Source of the DNA: Bacilli bacterium
Lineage (GTDB): Bacteria; Bacillota_I; Bacilli_A; RFN20; CAG-826
Assembly: GCA_017447725.1 (NCBI GenBank)
Contig: JAFSMX010000007.1
Location: 1 to 50,417 of the forward strand
Length of the DNA: 50,417 nt
Direction: 5' to 3'
A program made the translations under genes and the position numbers. Below, in pieces: positions 8,223-18,838 of this stretch (positions within the stretch are counted from its first letter, which is position 1; each line of letters starts with the position of its first letter). Under the pieces are notes generated by a model. It saw only the letters and a program-made list of their open reading frames with translations, did no database searches and had not been told where the DNA came from.

Positions 8223-9521
8223 TTAAATGGTCTCCAATGTTTTTGGTGGTAAACCTCTCTTTTTGCGTAACGCATCATAGACATGGAAGGCCACAATAAG
8301 AAGAATTCCTAGTGCCACCATCACAAATGCGATAATCCAAGATTGAAGATAACCATAACCATCTTCGTGTTGTCCTAGGTTAAATCCTTCTCTTAAAGGC
8401 TCAAACGCAACACGTGTTAATCCGTACCAAATAAGGTAGCTAGCTCCAATATCGCCTAAGCCGATAAAATTCTTTAAACCTCGACCAATCGCGTAACGTA
8501 AAACGAAGAAACCAACAATATTGGTTACACTTTCGATAAAGAACAATGGAAGTCGATATTGTCCATTGATTAGCATGTTATTAGAAATAATCTTTGGGAA
8601 GATTTTCATCACATCTTCACTAACAACTTGACCATAAACTTCACGATTAAAGAAATTACCCCAACGTCCGATTGCTTGAGCAATAATAACGCAAGGAAGA
8701 ATAACATCAATTAGAAAACGAACATTGAGTTCTTTCTTTTTAAGAAGAACAAAGATAATAGTAACAGTTGCTCCAAGGAAAATACCGCCTTGAACAGCAA
8801 GACCGCCTTCCCAAATCTTAAAGACTTCTACAAAGTGTTGACTATAATAATCAAACTCTAAAACAAAACAGGACCAAAGTCTTGCACCGAGAATACCAGA
8901 CAAGAAAGCAATAATCGCAATTGATTCAATTAATCCATGTTTCTTATATTTTTTGTAAACAATGTGATCAGCAATAAAATAAGCTAGCACAGTTCCACCA
9001 ACAATAAGGATTCCATACCAAAGAATTGCACCTTCACTTCCTGGTTCAATATAGTTAATACCACTTTTGAATCCGATTCCGTTTGGAAGTGGGTATTTTA
9101 GATAATCAGCAACTCCAGTTGTAAGTAGATAAACACCTAAGATAAAAACAACAGCAGAACAAATTAAAACATACTTTAAAATTCGACGTTCTTTCTCTTC
9201 ACTACTGATGTTGTAATAACGGATTAGAAATGAACAAACACCGAACGAAAATCCTGTTCCAAAGAAGTAAGAACCAAAGATAATTAGGAAATGTTCATAG
9301 ACTTCTAAATGCCATCCACCGTTCATTACTAAGCCGTAGCTTGAAGCAATGGTTAATAAACCTTGCGCAAGCATTAGTGGAAGCATTTTTACCAGCAATT
9401 CACGGTTAAACTCAAATTTTTGCCCACCAATTGCTGATGCTTTATTAATACGCAAAACGTTATAGATGGTTAACCCAAACCAGAAAACACCTAAAACAAT
9501 TGCACTAATTAGAAGAATCAT
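8223..9521 (-). CDS. lgt: Phosphatidylglycerol-prolipoprotein diacylglyceryl transferase with N-terminal membrane extension
   Basis: 432 residues, against about 270-290 for typical Lgt. The Lgt core begins near residue 145 (YPLPNGIGFKSG) and carries the signature GRWGNFFNREVYG near residue 290. Lgt attaches diacylglycerol from phosphatidylglycerol to the lipobox Cys of prolipoproteins; two such lipoproteins are encoded at 19.6-22.7 kb. The extra 140 residues at the N-terminus contain about four hydrophobic segments with charged turns and are not part of the catalytic fold. The start is supported by a strong ribosome site (AGGAGG), and no better internal start is evident. It overlaps uvrA by four bases. 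Confidence 0.92.
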   Translation of the reverse strand: MILLISAIVLGVFWFGLTIYNVLRINKASAIGGQKFEFNRELLVKMLPLMLAQGLLTIASSYGLVMNGGWHLEVYEHFLIIFGSYFFGTGFSFGVCSFLIRYYNISSEEKERRILKYVLICSAVVFILGVYLLTTGVADYLKYPLPNGIGFKSGINYIEPGSEGAILWYGILIVGGTVLAYFIADHIVYKKYKKHGLIESIAIIAFLSGILGARLWSCFVLEFDYYSQHFVEVFKIWEGGLAVQGGIFLGATVTIIFVLLKKKELNVRFLIDVILPCVIIAQAIGRWGNFFNREVYGQVVSEDVMKIFPKIISNNMLINGQYRLPLFFIESVTNIVGFFVLRYAIGRGLKNFIGLGDIGASYLIWYGLTRVAFEPLREGFNLGQHEDGYGYLQSWIIAFVMVALGILLIVAFHVYDALRKKRGLPPKTLETI

Positions 9522-12355
9522 TTTTGTCCTCCTAAAATCTGTGCGAGATATTGACCAGTGTATGATTTTTTGACCTTAGCAACTTCTTCAGGTGTGCCTT
9601 CGGCAACAATTGTTCCGCCTTTGTCTCCACCTTCTGGGCCAAGATCAATAATATGGTCTGCCACTTTTATGACATCAAGATTATGCTCAATGATGACAAC
9701 CGTATCACCATGATCAACAATACGATTTAAAATCTTAATCAAACGAGAAACGTCGTCACTATGTAAACCAGTAGTTGGTTCATCAAGAATAAAGATTGAT
9801 TTACCAGTTGGACGTTTTTGTAATTCGTAGGCTAATTTAACACGTTGAGCTTCACCACCAGAAAGTGTTGTTGCTTGTTGACCTAGTTTAATATAACCCA
9901 AACCAACATGACTAAGAGTTTGGAGTTTTCTCATAATTGAAGGACGATTCTCAAAGAACTTACAAGCATCTTCGATTGTCATCTCTAAAATTTCATAAAT
10001 GTTTTTACCTTTATAGGTAACTTCAAGAGTTTCTTCGTTATAACGTTTTCCGCCACAATCATCACATTTAACATAAACATCTGGAAGGAAGTTCATTGGA
10101 ATTCGTGTGACACCAGCGCCTTGGCATGTTTCACATCTTCCACCAGGAACGTTAAACGAGAAACGTCCTTTATCAAAACCACGTGAACGAGCTTCAACGG
10201 TTTCAGCAAATAAAGCACGAATATCATCAAAGACTCCAACATAAGTTGCTGGGTTAGAACGAGGTGTTCTACCGATTGGCTCTTGTGTAATATTCACGAC
10301 TTTGTCGACATACTGTAATCCATCAAAACTTGTGTGTTTACCAATTTTGACATCTTCATTTTTATTAATTGCTCGAGCAAGAATTGGGTAGAGAGTTTGA
10401 TTAATCAAAGATGATTTACCAGAACCACTAACGCCCGTGATAGCAACAAACTTTCCTAAAGGAATCTTCACATCAATCTTTTTAAGGTTGTTACATGAGG
10501 CGCCTTTAATAGTGAAATAGTTACCGTTACCTGGTCGACGTGAGGAAGGAACTTCAATCTTCTTTTTACCAGATAGATATTGTCCAGTAATTGAACGTGG
10601 TTCTTTTTCTAAATCTTCTACACTACCCGCTGCAACAACTTCACCACCATGAACACCTGGGCCTGGACCGATATCAACAAGAAAATCAGCGGCTCGCATA
10701 GTGTCTTCATCGTGTTCAACAACGATTAATGTATTACCAAGATTAACCATGTCCTTCATGGTCGCAATAAGTTTGGCATTATCTCTTTGATGTAGTCCAA
10801 TCGAAGGTTCATCAAGGACGTATAAAATACCAGAAAGTTTTGATCCGATTTGGGTAGCTAAACGAATACGTTGAGCCTCGCCGCCAGAAAGTGTCATCGC
10901 CATACGACTAAGTGTTAAATAGTTCAGACCAACGTTACATAAAAATGTTGCACGAGAATCAATTTCTTTGATAATTAATCGAGCAATTTCTAATTCAGTT
11001 GGATTCAAAACATCCAGCAATTCGTGGATATATTCAACTAATTTCTCAATTGAAAGGCATGTCACTTCATAAATATTTAAACCGTTAACTTTGACACTTA
11101 ATGCCTCTTTAGATAGACGTGCTCCATGACATGTTGGACATTCACTATCACGCATATAATACTCGTACCATTCACGCATCATTTCTGATCCGGTGTCGTT
11201 ATAAAGACGAGTAATCCGTTTTTGGATACCTTCAATAAATCCTTGTCGGTGCATGACGTTTCCATTAACGGAAGTAATTTCATATTTGAATTCTTTATCT
11301 GAACCATTAAAGATGATTTCTTTTTCTCGTTCAGTAAAGTCTTTGATCGGTTTATCTAAATCAATCTTATATTGCTTACATAAGTAAGCAAATTCTTGCC
11401 ATTCAATATTTTTAGAACCAATCATATTTCTAAACCAGCGGATTCCCCCTTGGTTAATAGAAAGTGATTCATCTGGAACCAAAACTTCTCTAGATGCTTC
11501 ACGTCTCATTCCTAAGCCTTTACAGTCTGGGCAACAGCCAAGTGGAGCATTAAAGGAGAATAATCGTGGTTCTAATTTTGGAACTGAAAAACCACATTCC
11601 GGGCAAGAATGATGTTGGGAAAATAGACGTTCTTCTTTTTCGGTAAGGAAGACACAATATCCTTTTGACCAATCGCAGGCAAGTTCGCATGCTTCAGCAA
11701 TTCGACCGCGAATTTCCGGTTTAATTACAATTCGGTCAACAACAATTTCAATATCGTGACGTTTATTTTTTTCTAGTTCTGGAGCTTCATCAATGCGATA
11801 AATTTCCTTATCAATTCGAACACGTTCAAAACCATTTTGTTTGAGTTTTGCTAGTAAATCTTTATGTGTTCCTTTTTCATTATGAGCAACTGGAGAAAGA
11901 ATTTGTAACTTTGTTCCAACCTCCATTTGCATCGCAATATCAGCCATCTTTGAAACAGAGAAGGAAATAATTGGTTTATTATGTGTTGGGCAATAAGGCA
12001 CGCCTACGCGCGCAAATAAAAGACGGAGATAATCATAAATCTCTGTCACAGTCCCAACCGTTGAACGAGGATTATGTGATGTTGTCTTTTGATCAATGGA
12101 AATAGCTGGGCTTAAACCAGTGATTGAATCAACATCTGGTTTTTCCATTCCACCCAGGAATTGCCGGGCATAACTAGATAAAGATTCAACAAATCGACGT
12201 TGTCCTTCGTTAAAAATTGTATCGAAAGCAAGTGTTGTTTTTCCACTTCCAGAAAGACCAGTGAAAACAACTAGAGCATTCTTCGGTATCTCTAGGTCAA
12301 TGTTTTTGAGGTTGTTTTCACGAGCCCCTTTGATAAAGATTGTTTTCGGTTCCAT
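9518..12355 (-). CDS. uvrA: Excinuclease ABC subunit A
   Basis: 945 residues, normal length. UvrA is the damage-recognising ATPase of nucleotide excision repair. The two ABC modules show Walker A motifs GLSGSGKTT near residue 34 and GVSGSGKSS near residue 640, and signatures [12 protein letters not shown] and [12 protein letters not shown]. Zinc modules are CPEC...CCPDC in the first half and CETCQGAG...CDDCGG in the second. uvrB, its usual neighbour, is not in the window. The gene abuts the upstream glycosyltransferase gene without a gap. Confidence 0.97.
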   Translation of the reverse strand: MEPKTIFIKGARENNLKNIDLEIPKNALVVFTGLSGSGKTTLAFDTIFNEGQRRFVESLSSYARQFLGGMEKPDVDSITGLSPAISIDQKTTSHNPRSTVGTVTEIYDYLRLLFARVGVPYCPTHNKPIISFSVSKMADIAMQMEVGTKLQILSPVAHNEKGTHKDLLAKLKQNGFERVRIDKEIYRIDEAPELEKNKRHDIEIVVDRIVIKPEIRGRIAEACELACDWSKGYCVFLTEKEERLFSQHHSCPECGFSVPKLEPRLFSFNAPLGCCPDCKGLGMRREASREVLVPDESLSINQGGIRWFRNMIGSKNIEWQEFAYLCKQYKIDLDKPIKDFTEREKEIIFNGSDKEFKYEITSVNGNVMHRQGFIEGIQKRITRLYNDTGSEMMREWYEYYMRDSECPTCHGARLSKEALSVKVNGLNIYEVTCLSIEKLVEYIHELLDVLNPTELEIARLIIKEIDSRATFLCNVGLNYLTLSRMAMTLSGGEAQRIRLATQIGSKLSGILYVLDEPSIGLHQRDNAKLIATMKDMVNLGNTLIVVEHDEDTMRAADFLVDIGPGPGVHGGEVVAAGSVEDLEKEPRSITGQYLSGKKKIEVPSSRRPGNGNYFTIKGASCNNLKKIDVKIPLGKFVAITGVSGSGKSSLINQTLYPILARAINKNEDVKIGKHTSFDGLQYVDKVVNITQEPIGRTPRSNPATYVGVFDDIRALFAETVEARSRGFDKGRFSFNVPGGRCETCQGAGVTRIPMNFLPDVYVKCDDCGGKRYNEETLEVTYKGKNIYEILEMTIEDACKFFENRPSIMRKLQTLSHVGLGYIKLGQQATTLSGGEAQRVKLAYELQKRPTGKSIFILDEPTTGLHSDDVSRLIKILNRIVDHGDTVVIIEHNLDVIKVADHIIDLGPEGGDKGGTIVAEGTPEEVAKVKKSYTGQYLAQILGGQK

Positions 12356-13528
12356 TTATTTTTTGTGTCTTTCCTGATAATTCTTAATTACGTCATCATA
12401 GCGTTTAGCCGCTTCATAAATGACTTCTTCCCATGTGTGTGGCATTTCTTTAGATGCACGTAGGCCAACTTGTTTTCTTTCTTCATCATGATCAAGGATG
12501 TAAACAAGTTTTTCTTTCATTGCTTCTGGAGTTTCTTTGGCAAGGTAGCCAGTCACACAATCGGTGTATCCTTCGGATGTATTCGATCCTTCGGTAAATA
12601 ATGTTGGGACACGGCAGACGCAAGCTTCTTGCACCGCAATCGAACTATTGTCATAAACGGATGGGAAGAACATTAAATCAGTATTCGCGAAGAATCCTTG
12701 CATCATGTCTCCGCCATAGAGTCTTCCAACAAAAGTAATGACGTTATCTAATCCAAGTTTATGAACATATTTTTTAAGTTTCTTTTCGTCGTTACCTTCC
12801 CCAACAAAGTAAAAATGGAAGTCATCTCTTTCTTTAGAAAGAAGGTTAATTGTATCAATAATTAATTTTAAGTTCTTGACTAAACGGATTTGACCAACAA
12901 AAGCGATATTTGTTTTATTTGTATCAATGTTATATTGAACGCGAACCTTTTCTTTTAATTCATCCATGTTATCTGGATAAGTAAAAGCAGTTCCGTTACG
13001 AGCAACAAAGATTTCCTTTTTATAACCATAGCTACGTAATGTATTCGCTGTAGCATTGGAAACGGCCCATACTTCATCACATTTATTAAAGAATTTCATG
13101 ACATATCTCATTAAGAAGAACGTGATTAAACGTGAATGTGTTTGTTCTAAGAAATCTCGTTTAAATTGGGAATGGAAGGTTGCCACAATTGGAACATGAT
13201 TCTTTTTCGCTTGCCTTAACGCATAGTGACCAACAAAAAATGGGGAGTGTGCGTGATAAATATCCGCTTTATGTTCTTTTAAGAATTTGTCAGTCTCTTT
13301 ACAACGTTTCGGTAAAGGAAAGATAAAATCATGGAATTTGAATAAATGACTTGATTTACGTAATAGACGATATTCGTGTTTTCCTTGATAGTTATCACGA
13401 TAATCTGGAACGACTACTGTACAATCATTGTCTTTAGACAAAATCTTTCCATAGTTATTTACAACTTTGACAACTCCATCCACATTTGGATAAAAATTGT
13501 CCATAAAATAAACAAGTTTCTTACCCAT
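12356..13528 (-). CDS. GT4-family glycosyltransferase, probably glycolipid synthesis
   Basis: 390 residues with a GT-B fold. The N-terminal acceptor domain starts [14 protein letters not shown], typical of GT4 enzymes acting on lipid acceptors (diacylglycerol or phosphatidylinositol). The C-terminal nucleotide-sugar domain has [12 protein letters not shown] and FVGEGNDEK. The E-x7-E motif appears as D-x7-E in [11 protein letters not shown], a conservative change in the first acidic residue. It overlaps the upstream flippase-like gene by eight bases. That pairing with a YbhN-type membrane protein suggests a glucosyl- or glycosyl-diacylglycerol pathway in the membrane. Substrate cannot be read from sequence. 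Confidence 0.85.
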   Translation of the reverse strand: MGKKLVYFMDNFYPNVDGVVKVVNNYGKILSKDNDCTVVVPDYRDNYQGKHEYRLLRKSSHLFKFHDFIFPLPKRCKETDKFLKEHKADIYHAHSPFFVGHYALRQAKKNHVPIVATFHSQFKRDFLEQTHSRLITFFLMRYVMKFFNKCDEVWAVSNATANTLRSYGYKKEIFVARNGTAFTYPDNMDELKEKVRVQYNIDTNKTNIAFVGQIRLVKNLKLIIDTINLLSKERDDFHFYFVGEGNDEKKLKKYVHKLGLDNVITFVGRLYGGDMMQGFFANTDLMFFPSVYDNSSIAVQEACVCRVPTLFTEGSNTSEGYTDCVTGYLAKETPEAMKEKLVYILDHDEERKQVGLRASKEMPHTWEEVIYEAAKRYDDVIKNYQERHKK

Positions 13529-14684
13529 TATTTTTCTCCAAATTCTTCTCTTTTTTACGCTCTCTTGATGAAATAACTGCTTTCTTAATCACATCGCGAA
13601 TTGTTAAAACAATTCCAGTAATAATGAAGATGTAATAAGTAAACAGTCTCCAGATTAAAACTCCATAGACCGCGACACCTGGAGCGACCGCGTTAAACGC
13701 TAAGGAGGAGGATATTTCCATTCCACCAGCGTTTCCTGGAGTTGGAATAAATGAAACGGCAAATGTTGAGAAAGCATTTAAACCAGCCACATCAATCAGT
13801 TGTGACCAATCAAGGCTTGTTGTTAATGATTTCATCACAAAGAATGGCAAGGCAAAAGTTAAGAAATATTCAACAATCGAAATGAGAATAAGGAAGATAA
13901 AATGCCATGGCTTCTTTGCAATGGTTCTAAAACACATTCTAAAATCAAAAACTGTTTTATAAGCTTTCTTTAGTGCTTTGTATGGATCCTTCACAATGTG
14001 AAGTCTCATACCAACTTTGACAATAAACTTTGTTAAGGCATTAGCAAAACGTGGAGCGATAACAAAAATTAACACTGATACAGGAAGTAATAAGTTAATC
14101 GTAATACCGACAATACCAGCAATAAGTAGGAAGATTCTAGAACCATTATCACCGATTTGACTTAAGGCGTGGATTCCTAGGCCCATTAAAGTTACACCAA
14201 CTAGAAGCCAACATACAATGTTGACGGAATAGCGAATCAAAATAATTGCTGAAGCGTGCGCTCCATCATAATCATGTTTATGTAGATAATGGATTTGCAT
14301 TGGCTGTCCACCGGTTGAAAACGGTGTAATGTAGTCATAATATTTTCCAAGAAGTGTGGTTTTCATTAAAATTCCTGGTCGAACATTACCCGAAACAGCA
14401 TGAGAAACAATCGCATATTCCACCACAATTAAAGATGGAATTAAAACCGCAATTCCGACAGAGATAAGTAGGTATGTAATATTAATCTCTTTAAAAAGAG
14501 TTGCTAAATCTTCGGCTTTTGCACCTGGTATAAGATCGGTAATTCTAAACATTAAATAAATACCAAGACCAATAATCAAAAGAAGGAAGATCATTCCTAA
14601 CCAACCAAACTTACGCTTTTTTGGTTCTTTAATTTCAGGCTGTTGTTCCTGATATTCTTTTTCGTATTCCTTAATGTCTTTCAT
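13521..14684 (-). CDS. YbhN/UPF0104 (lysylphosphatidylglycerol synthase TM region-like) flippase-type membrane protein
   Basis: 387 residues from the chosen ATG. After a charged N-terminus (about 30 residues) come eight or so membrane segments, and near the end the family motif FIPTPGNAGGMEI. This is the lipid-flippase-like domain of MprF without the synthase domain. Homologues are implicated in moving glycolipids or aminoacyl lipids. A start seven codons upstream is possible but would lie before the -10 box and on its own promoter DNA, so the ATG at 14684 is preferred. No ribosome site precedes it, and the mRNA is probably leaderless. It is the first gene of an operon running to 4666. Confidence 0.86.
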   Translation of the reverse strand: MKDIKEYEKEYQEQQPEIKEPKKRKFGWLGMIFLLLIIGLGIYLMFRITDLIPGAKAEDLATLFKEINITYLLISVGIAVLIPSLIVVEYAIVSHAVSGNVRPGILMKTTLLGKYYDYITPFSTGGQPMQIHYLHKHDYDGAHASAIILIRYSVNIVCWLLVGVTLMGLGIHALSQIGDNGSRIFLLIAGIVGITINLLLPVSVLIFVIAPRFANALTKFIVKVGMRLHIVKDPYKALKKAYKTVFDFRMCFRTIAKKPWHFIFLILISIVEYFLTFALPFFVMKSLTTSLDWSQLIDVAGLNAFSTFAVSFIPTPGNAGGMEISSSLAFNAVAPGVAVYGVLIWRLFTYYIFIITGIVLTIRDVIKKAVISSRERKKEKNLEKNNG

Positions 14685-14688
14685 GTGC

Positions 14689-14703
14689 GTGTATATTATA
14701 CAC
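14689..14703 (-). promoter_or_regulatory. Promoter of the flippase operon within a perfect palindrome
   Basis: The -10 box TATAAT (14695-14700) lies inside the perfect 15-base palindrome GTGTATATTATACAC. The ATG follows only 10 bases after the -10, leaving almost no 5' leader. A convincing -35 is not seen. Nearly the same palindrome covers the nifJ -10 box. Confidence 0.7.
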
Positions 14704-14704
14704 A

Positions 14705-14738
14705 AAAAAATAGCTACAACGAAGTGTAACTATTTTTT
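14705..14738 (-). terminator. nifJ terminator overlapping the flippase promoter region
   Basis: On the minus strand AAAAAATAGTTACA, a 6-base loop and TGTAGCTATTTTTT form a 14-bp stem with one G-U pair and a run of seven Ts at its end. It lies 16 bases after the nifJ stop and ends one base from the palindromic promoter. Confidence 0.88.
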
Positions 14739-14754
14739 GAGTTTAATTTATCAA

Positions 14755-17700
14755 TTATAAACCGAATTTTTTGATACGTTCCCAACGTTCCTTAGCACAA
14801 CGTTCACTCTTTTGTAAGAGTTCTTCAGCGTGGGCTGGGTTAACCTTTGGAAGTTGTGAGAATCGTGTTTCTCCCATGACGAAGTCACGGAACTTGGAGA
14901 AGTCAGGTTCTTTACAATCAAGTTGTAAAGCTGGTTTTCCTTGAGCAGCGAGACGTGGGTCATAGCGGAAGGTGGTGAAGTAACCACATTCAACAGCGGC
15001 TTTTTCAACCTTCATGGAGTTAGATAAGCCACCCTTAATACCGTGGTTAGCACATGGTGCATAGCAGATAATGATGGATGGACCTGGATAAGATTCCGCT
15101 TCTTTCATGGCTTGAATGGCTTTCATTGGGTTAGCACCTAATGAGATTTGGGCTACATAGCAGTGTCCATAGCTCATCGCAATTAGAGCAAGGTTCTTCT
15201 TTTCGCCTGTCTTACCGCTAGCGGTAAATTTAGCGATTGATCCAGTTTGAGATGACTTCGAAGATTGACCACCAGTGTTGGAGTAAACTTCGGTATCAAG
15301 AACCATAATGTTCACATCTTGGTCGTTAGCTAAGACGTGGTCAACACCACCGTAGCCGATGTCGTAGGACCAGCCGTCACCACCGATAATCCAAACTGAT
15401 TTATCAAGTAAGTCGCGTTCATAGGTAAGAACGGATTTAACTTCTTCATCTTTACTTGCTTTCACAAGTTTAACGAGTTCTGGAATGATTTTACGAGCAA
15501 CATCTTTGTTCTTAATATTTTCTAAATATTGTTTGATGACTGCTTTAAGTTCTTCTTCGACACTTTCACGAGCTAATGCTGGTTCTAAGATATCGATGAT
15601 TTGACTTAAGCGGTAGTCAACTGTTGTACGCATACCATAACCAAATTCGGCGTTATCTTCGAATAAGGAGTTGGCCCAGGCAATACCTTGACCATTCTTA
15701 TCGGTGCAGAACGGGGTTAATGGAGTTGATCCAGAGTAGATGGATGAACAGCCTGTTGCGTTAGCAATAAGCATATCTTTACCAAAGAGTTGGGAAGCTA
15801 AACGGTAGTATGGAGTTTCTCCACAGCCAGCACAGGCACCAGAGATTTCCATGTATGGCATGAGGTAGCCAACACCGTTAACGGTGTTTGTTGGGACAAG
15901 ACCAGCTTTGTATTCAGTGTGTTTGAATAAATAAGTTGCGCCTTCTTCTTGAGCAAATTGTTCTTTGGCTTCGCTCATGACAAGGGCTTTCTTGCCCATC
16001 TTGTTAGCGGTACATTCAGCAACACATAGACCACAACCGACACAGTTCTTTGGAGAAACTTGGAGACGGTATTTTAATCCTTTGCCTTTTAATGTTGGGA
16101 AGGTTGGCTCAGCGACATCGTTTTTAACGATTTCTGGAGCGTTCTTAAGTTCTTCTTCATTAATAAGGAATGGACGTAATGTAGCGTGTGGGCAGACAAA
16201 TGCACATTGGTTACATTGGATACAATCCGCTTTGTTCCATACTGGAACACGGTCAGCAATTGAACGTTGTTCCTTGTATGTAATGTCGTTTTTCATTGTG
16301 CCATCAAGAAGTTCGTATTCAGTGAACTTGGAGACTGGGAGAGTGTCACCATCAAGAGTGCCCATGACGTTAACATAGGTATCAAAGTATTCATCACCAG
16401 TTGTGGCACGGACACGGGAGTCATCAAGTTCAGCCCATTTTGGATCGACTTTAACTTCACGAAGTCCTTCAGTACCAGCATCAATGGCCTTCCAGTTGAG
16501 TTCAACAACTTCTTGGCCTTTCTTGGCGTAGGATTTTTCAGCAAATTTCTTCATCCATTTGTTGGCTTCTTCGTAAGGCATAATGTCTTGGTTAAGGTAG
16601 AAGAAGCTCGCTTGGAGAATAGTGTTTGTGTGACGTCCCATTCCAATTTCGGAAGCAATCTTGTTCGCGTCAATAACATAGAATTTAGCTTTCTTGGCCG
16701 CGAGTTGATGTTTCATGCGGTTTGGAAGAGATTTCACGAGTTGTTCATCGCTCATGTCAGTATTTAAGAGGAATGTTCCACCTTCTTTTAAATTCTTGAT
16801 CATGTCGAATTTGAACACATATGTATCAAGTGAGCAGGAAATAAAATCAGCATTTTCTACATAATATGTAGAATGAATTGGGAATTTACCAAAACGTAAG
16901 TGGGAACGAGTAACACCACCAGCTTTACGAGAGTCGTAAGCAAAGTAGGCTTGTGCGTATTGGTGTGTCGCATCACCAATAATCTTAATGGAAGATTTAT
17001 TGGCAGAGACTGTTCCATCAGATCCAAGACCATAGAAGAGACAGGATGTGTAATTGGCTTTCACATGGAATTTCTCATCAACTGGGATGGATAAGTGTGT
17101 GACGTCATCGTTAATACCAACGGTAAATCCGTGGAATGTTTTTCCTTTGAGGAAATCATAGACCGCTTTAACATGTTTTGGTTGAACGTCTTTGGAGGAT
17201 AAACCATAACGACCACCAACAACTTCAATGTCACGGCCTTCTTGCTTTAAGGCAGCCACAACATCAAGGTAGAGTGGTTCGCCAGTAGCACCCATTTCTT
17301 TTGTTCTGTCTAAGACAGCAATCTTTTTGGCGCTAGAAGGAATAACGCTAACTAAGTGTTTAGCAGAGAATGGACGGTATAAGTGAACTTTCACAACACC
17401 GACTTTCTCGCCTTCTTTTGCTAATTCATCGATAACTTCAATGGCTGTTTCGGTAACAGAACCCATGGCAACGATGACTCTTTCAGCGTTTGGATCACCA
17501 TAATAGGTAAATGGTGCATAGTGACGTCCGGTAAGTCTTTCAGCTTCTTTGAAGTACTTTTCAGCAATCTCTACAACTCTGTTGTAGTGAGCGTTTTGTG
17601 CTTCACGGCCTTGGAAGTAGACGTCATCGTTTTCGGCACCACCACGAGTCACTGGATGAGTGTGTGGATTAAGTGCACGAGCACGGAATTCTTCCACTTT

Positions 17701-18300
17701 ATCCATTGGAAGAAGTTTCTTGTATTCAGCTTCATCAACGAATTCAACGTTTTGAATTTCGTGGGAAGTTCTAAATCCATCAAAGAAATGCATCACTGGT
17801 GCACTGGATTCAATGGCAATTAAGTGAGCCATTGGTGCTAAGTCAGCGATTTCTTGGACAGAATGTGAACAAATCATTGTGATACCAGTTTGACGGCAAG
17901 CATAGATGTCTTGGTGATCGCCAAAGATGGATAATGATCTAGTTGCTAAGCTACGAGCTGAAACGTGAAGAACAGCTGGAAGCAATTCACCACACCACTT
18001 GTAGATATTTGGAATCATAAGTAACAAACCTTGTGATGCGGTATAAGTTGTGGCTAATGCACCAGCTTGGAGAGCACCGTGGACAGTTCCAGATGCACCA
18101 GCCTCGGATTGCATTTCAACAACTTTGACTGGAGTGTTGAAGAAATTCTTCTTACCTTGAGAAGCATAAACATCAACAAGTTCAGCCATTGGGGAACTAG
18201 GGGTAATTGGATAGATACCAGCAACTTCTGTAAAGTAATAAGAGCCAATTGCAGCTGCGGTATTACCATCTACCGATAGAAACGATTTTTTAATTTCCAT
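14755..18300 (-). CDS. nifJ: Pyruvate:ferredoxin (flavodoxin) oxidoreductase
   Basis: 1181 residues, the single-chain form. It converts pyruvate and CoA to acetyl-CoA, CO2 and reduced ferredoxin, the main pyruvate exit of many anaerobes. The N-terminal domain shows YPITPSSPMAE near residue 30. The two [4Fe-4S] motifs are CIQCNQCAFVCPH and CVGCGLCVAEC in the middle. A further cluster-binding CAGCGE and the thiamine-diphosphate site GGDGWSYDIGYGG lie in the C-terminal part. The start at 18300 is chosen because it has a ribosome site (AAAAGGAG) and begins MEIKKSFLSVDGNTAAA, as in the family. An upstream in-frame extension of 28 codons crosses the promoter and is rejected. Confidence 0.97.
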   Translation of the reverse strand: MEIKKSFLSVDGNTAAAIGSYYFTEVAGIYPITPSSPMAELVDVYASQGKKNFFNTPVKVVEMQSEAGASGTVHGALQAGALATTYTASQGLLLMIPNIYKWCGELLPAVLHVSARSLATRSLSIFGDHQDIYACRQTGITMICSHSVQEIADLAPMAHLIAIESSAPVMHFFDGFRTSHEIQNVEFVDEAEYKKLLPMDKVEEFRARALNPHTHPVTRGGAENDDVYFQGREAQNAHYNRVVEIAEKYFKEAERLTGRHYAPFTYYGDPNAERVIVAMGSVTETAIEVIDELAKEGEKVGVVKVHLYRPFSAKHLVSVIPSSAKKIAVLDRTKEMGATGEPLYLDVVAALKQEGRDIEVVGGRYGLSSKDVQPKHVKAVYDFLKGKTFHGFTVGINDDVTHLSIPVDEKFHVKANYTSCLFYGLGSDGTVSANKSSIKIIGDATHQYAQAYFAYDSRKAGGVTRSHLRFGKFPIHSTYYVENADFISCSLDTYVFKFDMIKNLKEGGTFLLNTDMSDEQLVKSLPNRMKHQLAAKKAKFYVIDANKIASEIGMGRHTNTILQASFFYLNQDIMPYEEANKWMKKFAEKSYAKKGQEVVELNWKAIDAGTEGLREVKVDPKWAELDDSRVRATTGDEYFDTYVNVMGTLDGDTLPVSKFTEYELLDGTMKNDITYKEQRSIADRVPVWNKADCIQCNQCAFVCPHATLRPFLINEEELKNAPEIVKNDVAEPTFPTLKGKGLKYRLQVSPKNCVGCGLCVAECTANKMGKKALVMSEAKEQFAQEEGATYLFKHTEYKAGLVPTNTVNGVGYLMPYMEISGACAGCGETPYYRLASQLFGKDMLIANATGCSSIYSGSTPLTPFCTDKNGQGIAWANSLFEDNAEFGYGMRTTVDYRLSQIIDILEPALARESVEEELKAVIKQYLENIKNKDVARKIIPELVKLVKASKDEEVKSVLTYERDLLDKSVWIIGGDGWSYDIGYGGVDHVLANDQDVNIMVLDTEVYSNTGGQSSKSSQTGSIAKFTASGKTGEKKNLALIAMSYGHCYVAQISLGANPMKAIQAMKEAESYPGPSIIICYAPCANHGIKGGLSNSMKVEKAAVECGYFTTFRYDPRLAAQGKPALQLDCKEPDFSKFRDFVMGETRFSQLPKVNPAHAEELLQKSERCAKERWERIKKFGL

Positions 18301-18322
18301 TTCGAAAACTCCTTTTGTATGC

Positions 18323-18349
18323 GTGTCTATTATACACGTTGCGCACGTG
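18323..18349 (-). promoter_or_regulatory. nifJ promoter with two overlapping inverted repeats
   Basis: The -10 TATAAT is at 18329-18334. It lies in GTGTCTATTATACAC (18323-18337), one base off the perfect palindrome at the flippase promoter. Next to it the spacer holds CACGT-n5-ACGTG (18335-18349). The -35 region is poor, as expected for a regulated promoter. The 5' leader would be about 22 bases and includes a normal ribosome site. Confidence 0.65.
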
Positions 18350-18361
18350 GGAATAATAAAA

Positions 18362-18381
18362 AAATCGGATGAAACCGATTT
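18362..18381 (-). terminator. Terminator after the small basic protein gene
   Basis: On the minus strand AAATCGG-TTTCAT-CCGATTT is a 7-bp stem continuing into a T-rich run (TTTTTTATTATT). It separates the gene ending at 18401 from the nifJ promoter. Confidence 0.88.
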
Positions 18382-18400
18382 CATTGATTATTCGCGTGCG

Positions 18401-18832
18401 CTATTTTCTTTTCTTTTTCTTATTAGGTTTATCGTTTTTCAGAGCTTCTAATTCTTGATTAACAAGGTGTCTAAGAACCTTTAAATCCTTCTCATCAAGA
18501 GGAATATTTCGGTCGACTAAACCACCGATTGTCATCTTGTTATAAACGAAATCCGCCACCGATTTATATTGGTCAATATCGGCTTTTTTCACCGCAATTC
18601 TTGGTTCTTTTTTCTCTTTCGATTGTTCTTCAATATATTTTTCAAGTGCAGGAACAAGCTCGCGAAGATTGTAAGTTGGATCCATAGCTAGCATTGGCTC
18701 AAACTCACTTAATTCAGAAGCAATAATTTCTGGATAAATACCCATGTGTAAAGAAAGAGCTTCACATGTTAGGTGTTTTCTTTTACTTCCATGAATTGCT
18801 GATAGATATTTCTTCGCCGTTGTCTTGTTCAT
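18401..18832 (-). CDS. Conserved-looking small protein of unknown function with basic tail
   Basis: 143 residues from the ATG at 18832. I do not recognise the family. The first 50 residues (KKYLSAIHGSKRKHLTCEAL and onward) look helical and could form a winged-helix-like DNA- or RNA-binding fold, and the C-terminus is strongly basic (KPNKKKKRK). No membrane segment or signal peptide. A longer reading from a TTG at 18874 overlapping the kinase gene is possible. The ATG is favoured because a good promoter ends exactly before it, giving a leaderless mRNA. Nucleic-acid binding is only a guess from charge. Confidence 0.75.
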   Translation of the reverse strand: MNKTTAKKYLSAIHGSKRKHLTCEALSLHMGIYPEIIASELSEFEPMLAMDPTYNLRELVPALEKYIEEQSKEKKEPRIAVKKADIDQYKSVADFVYNKMTIGGLVDRNIPLDEKDLKVLRHLVNQELEALKNDKPNKKKKRK

Positions 18833-18838
18833 GCTGTT

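Noticed and set aside
16267-16767. A 166-codon plus-strand frame opposite nifJ (and similar long frames opposite the permease gene, rplA, tuf and rpoB)
   Set aside because: They are shadows of strong minus-strand genes with intact family motifs and have no ribosome sites or neighbours.
18301-18384. A 28-codon N-terminal extension of nifJ
   Set aside because: It crosses the promoter and palindrome. The family start with a ribosome site is at 18300.
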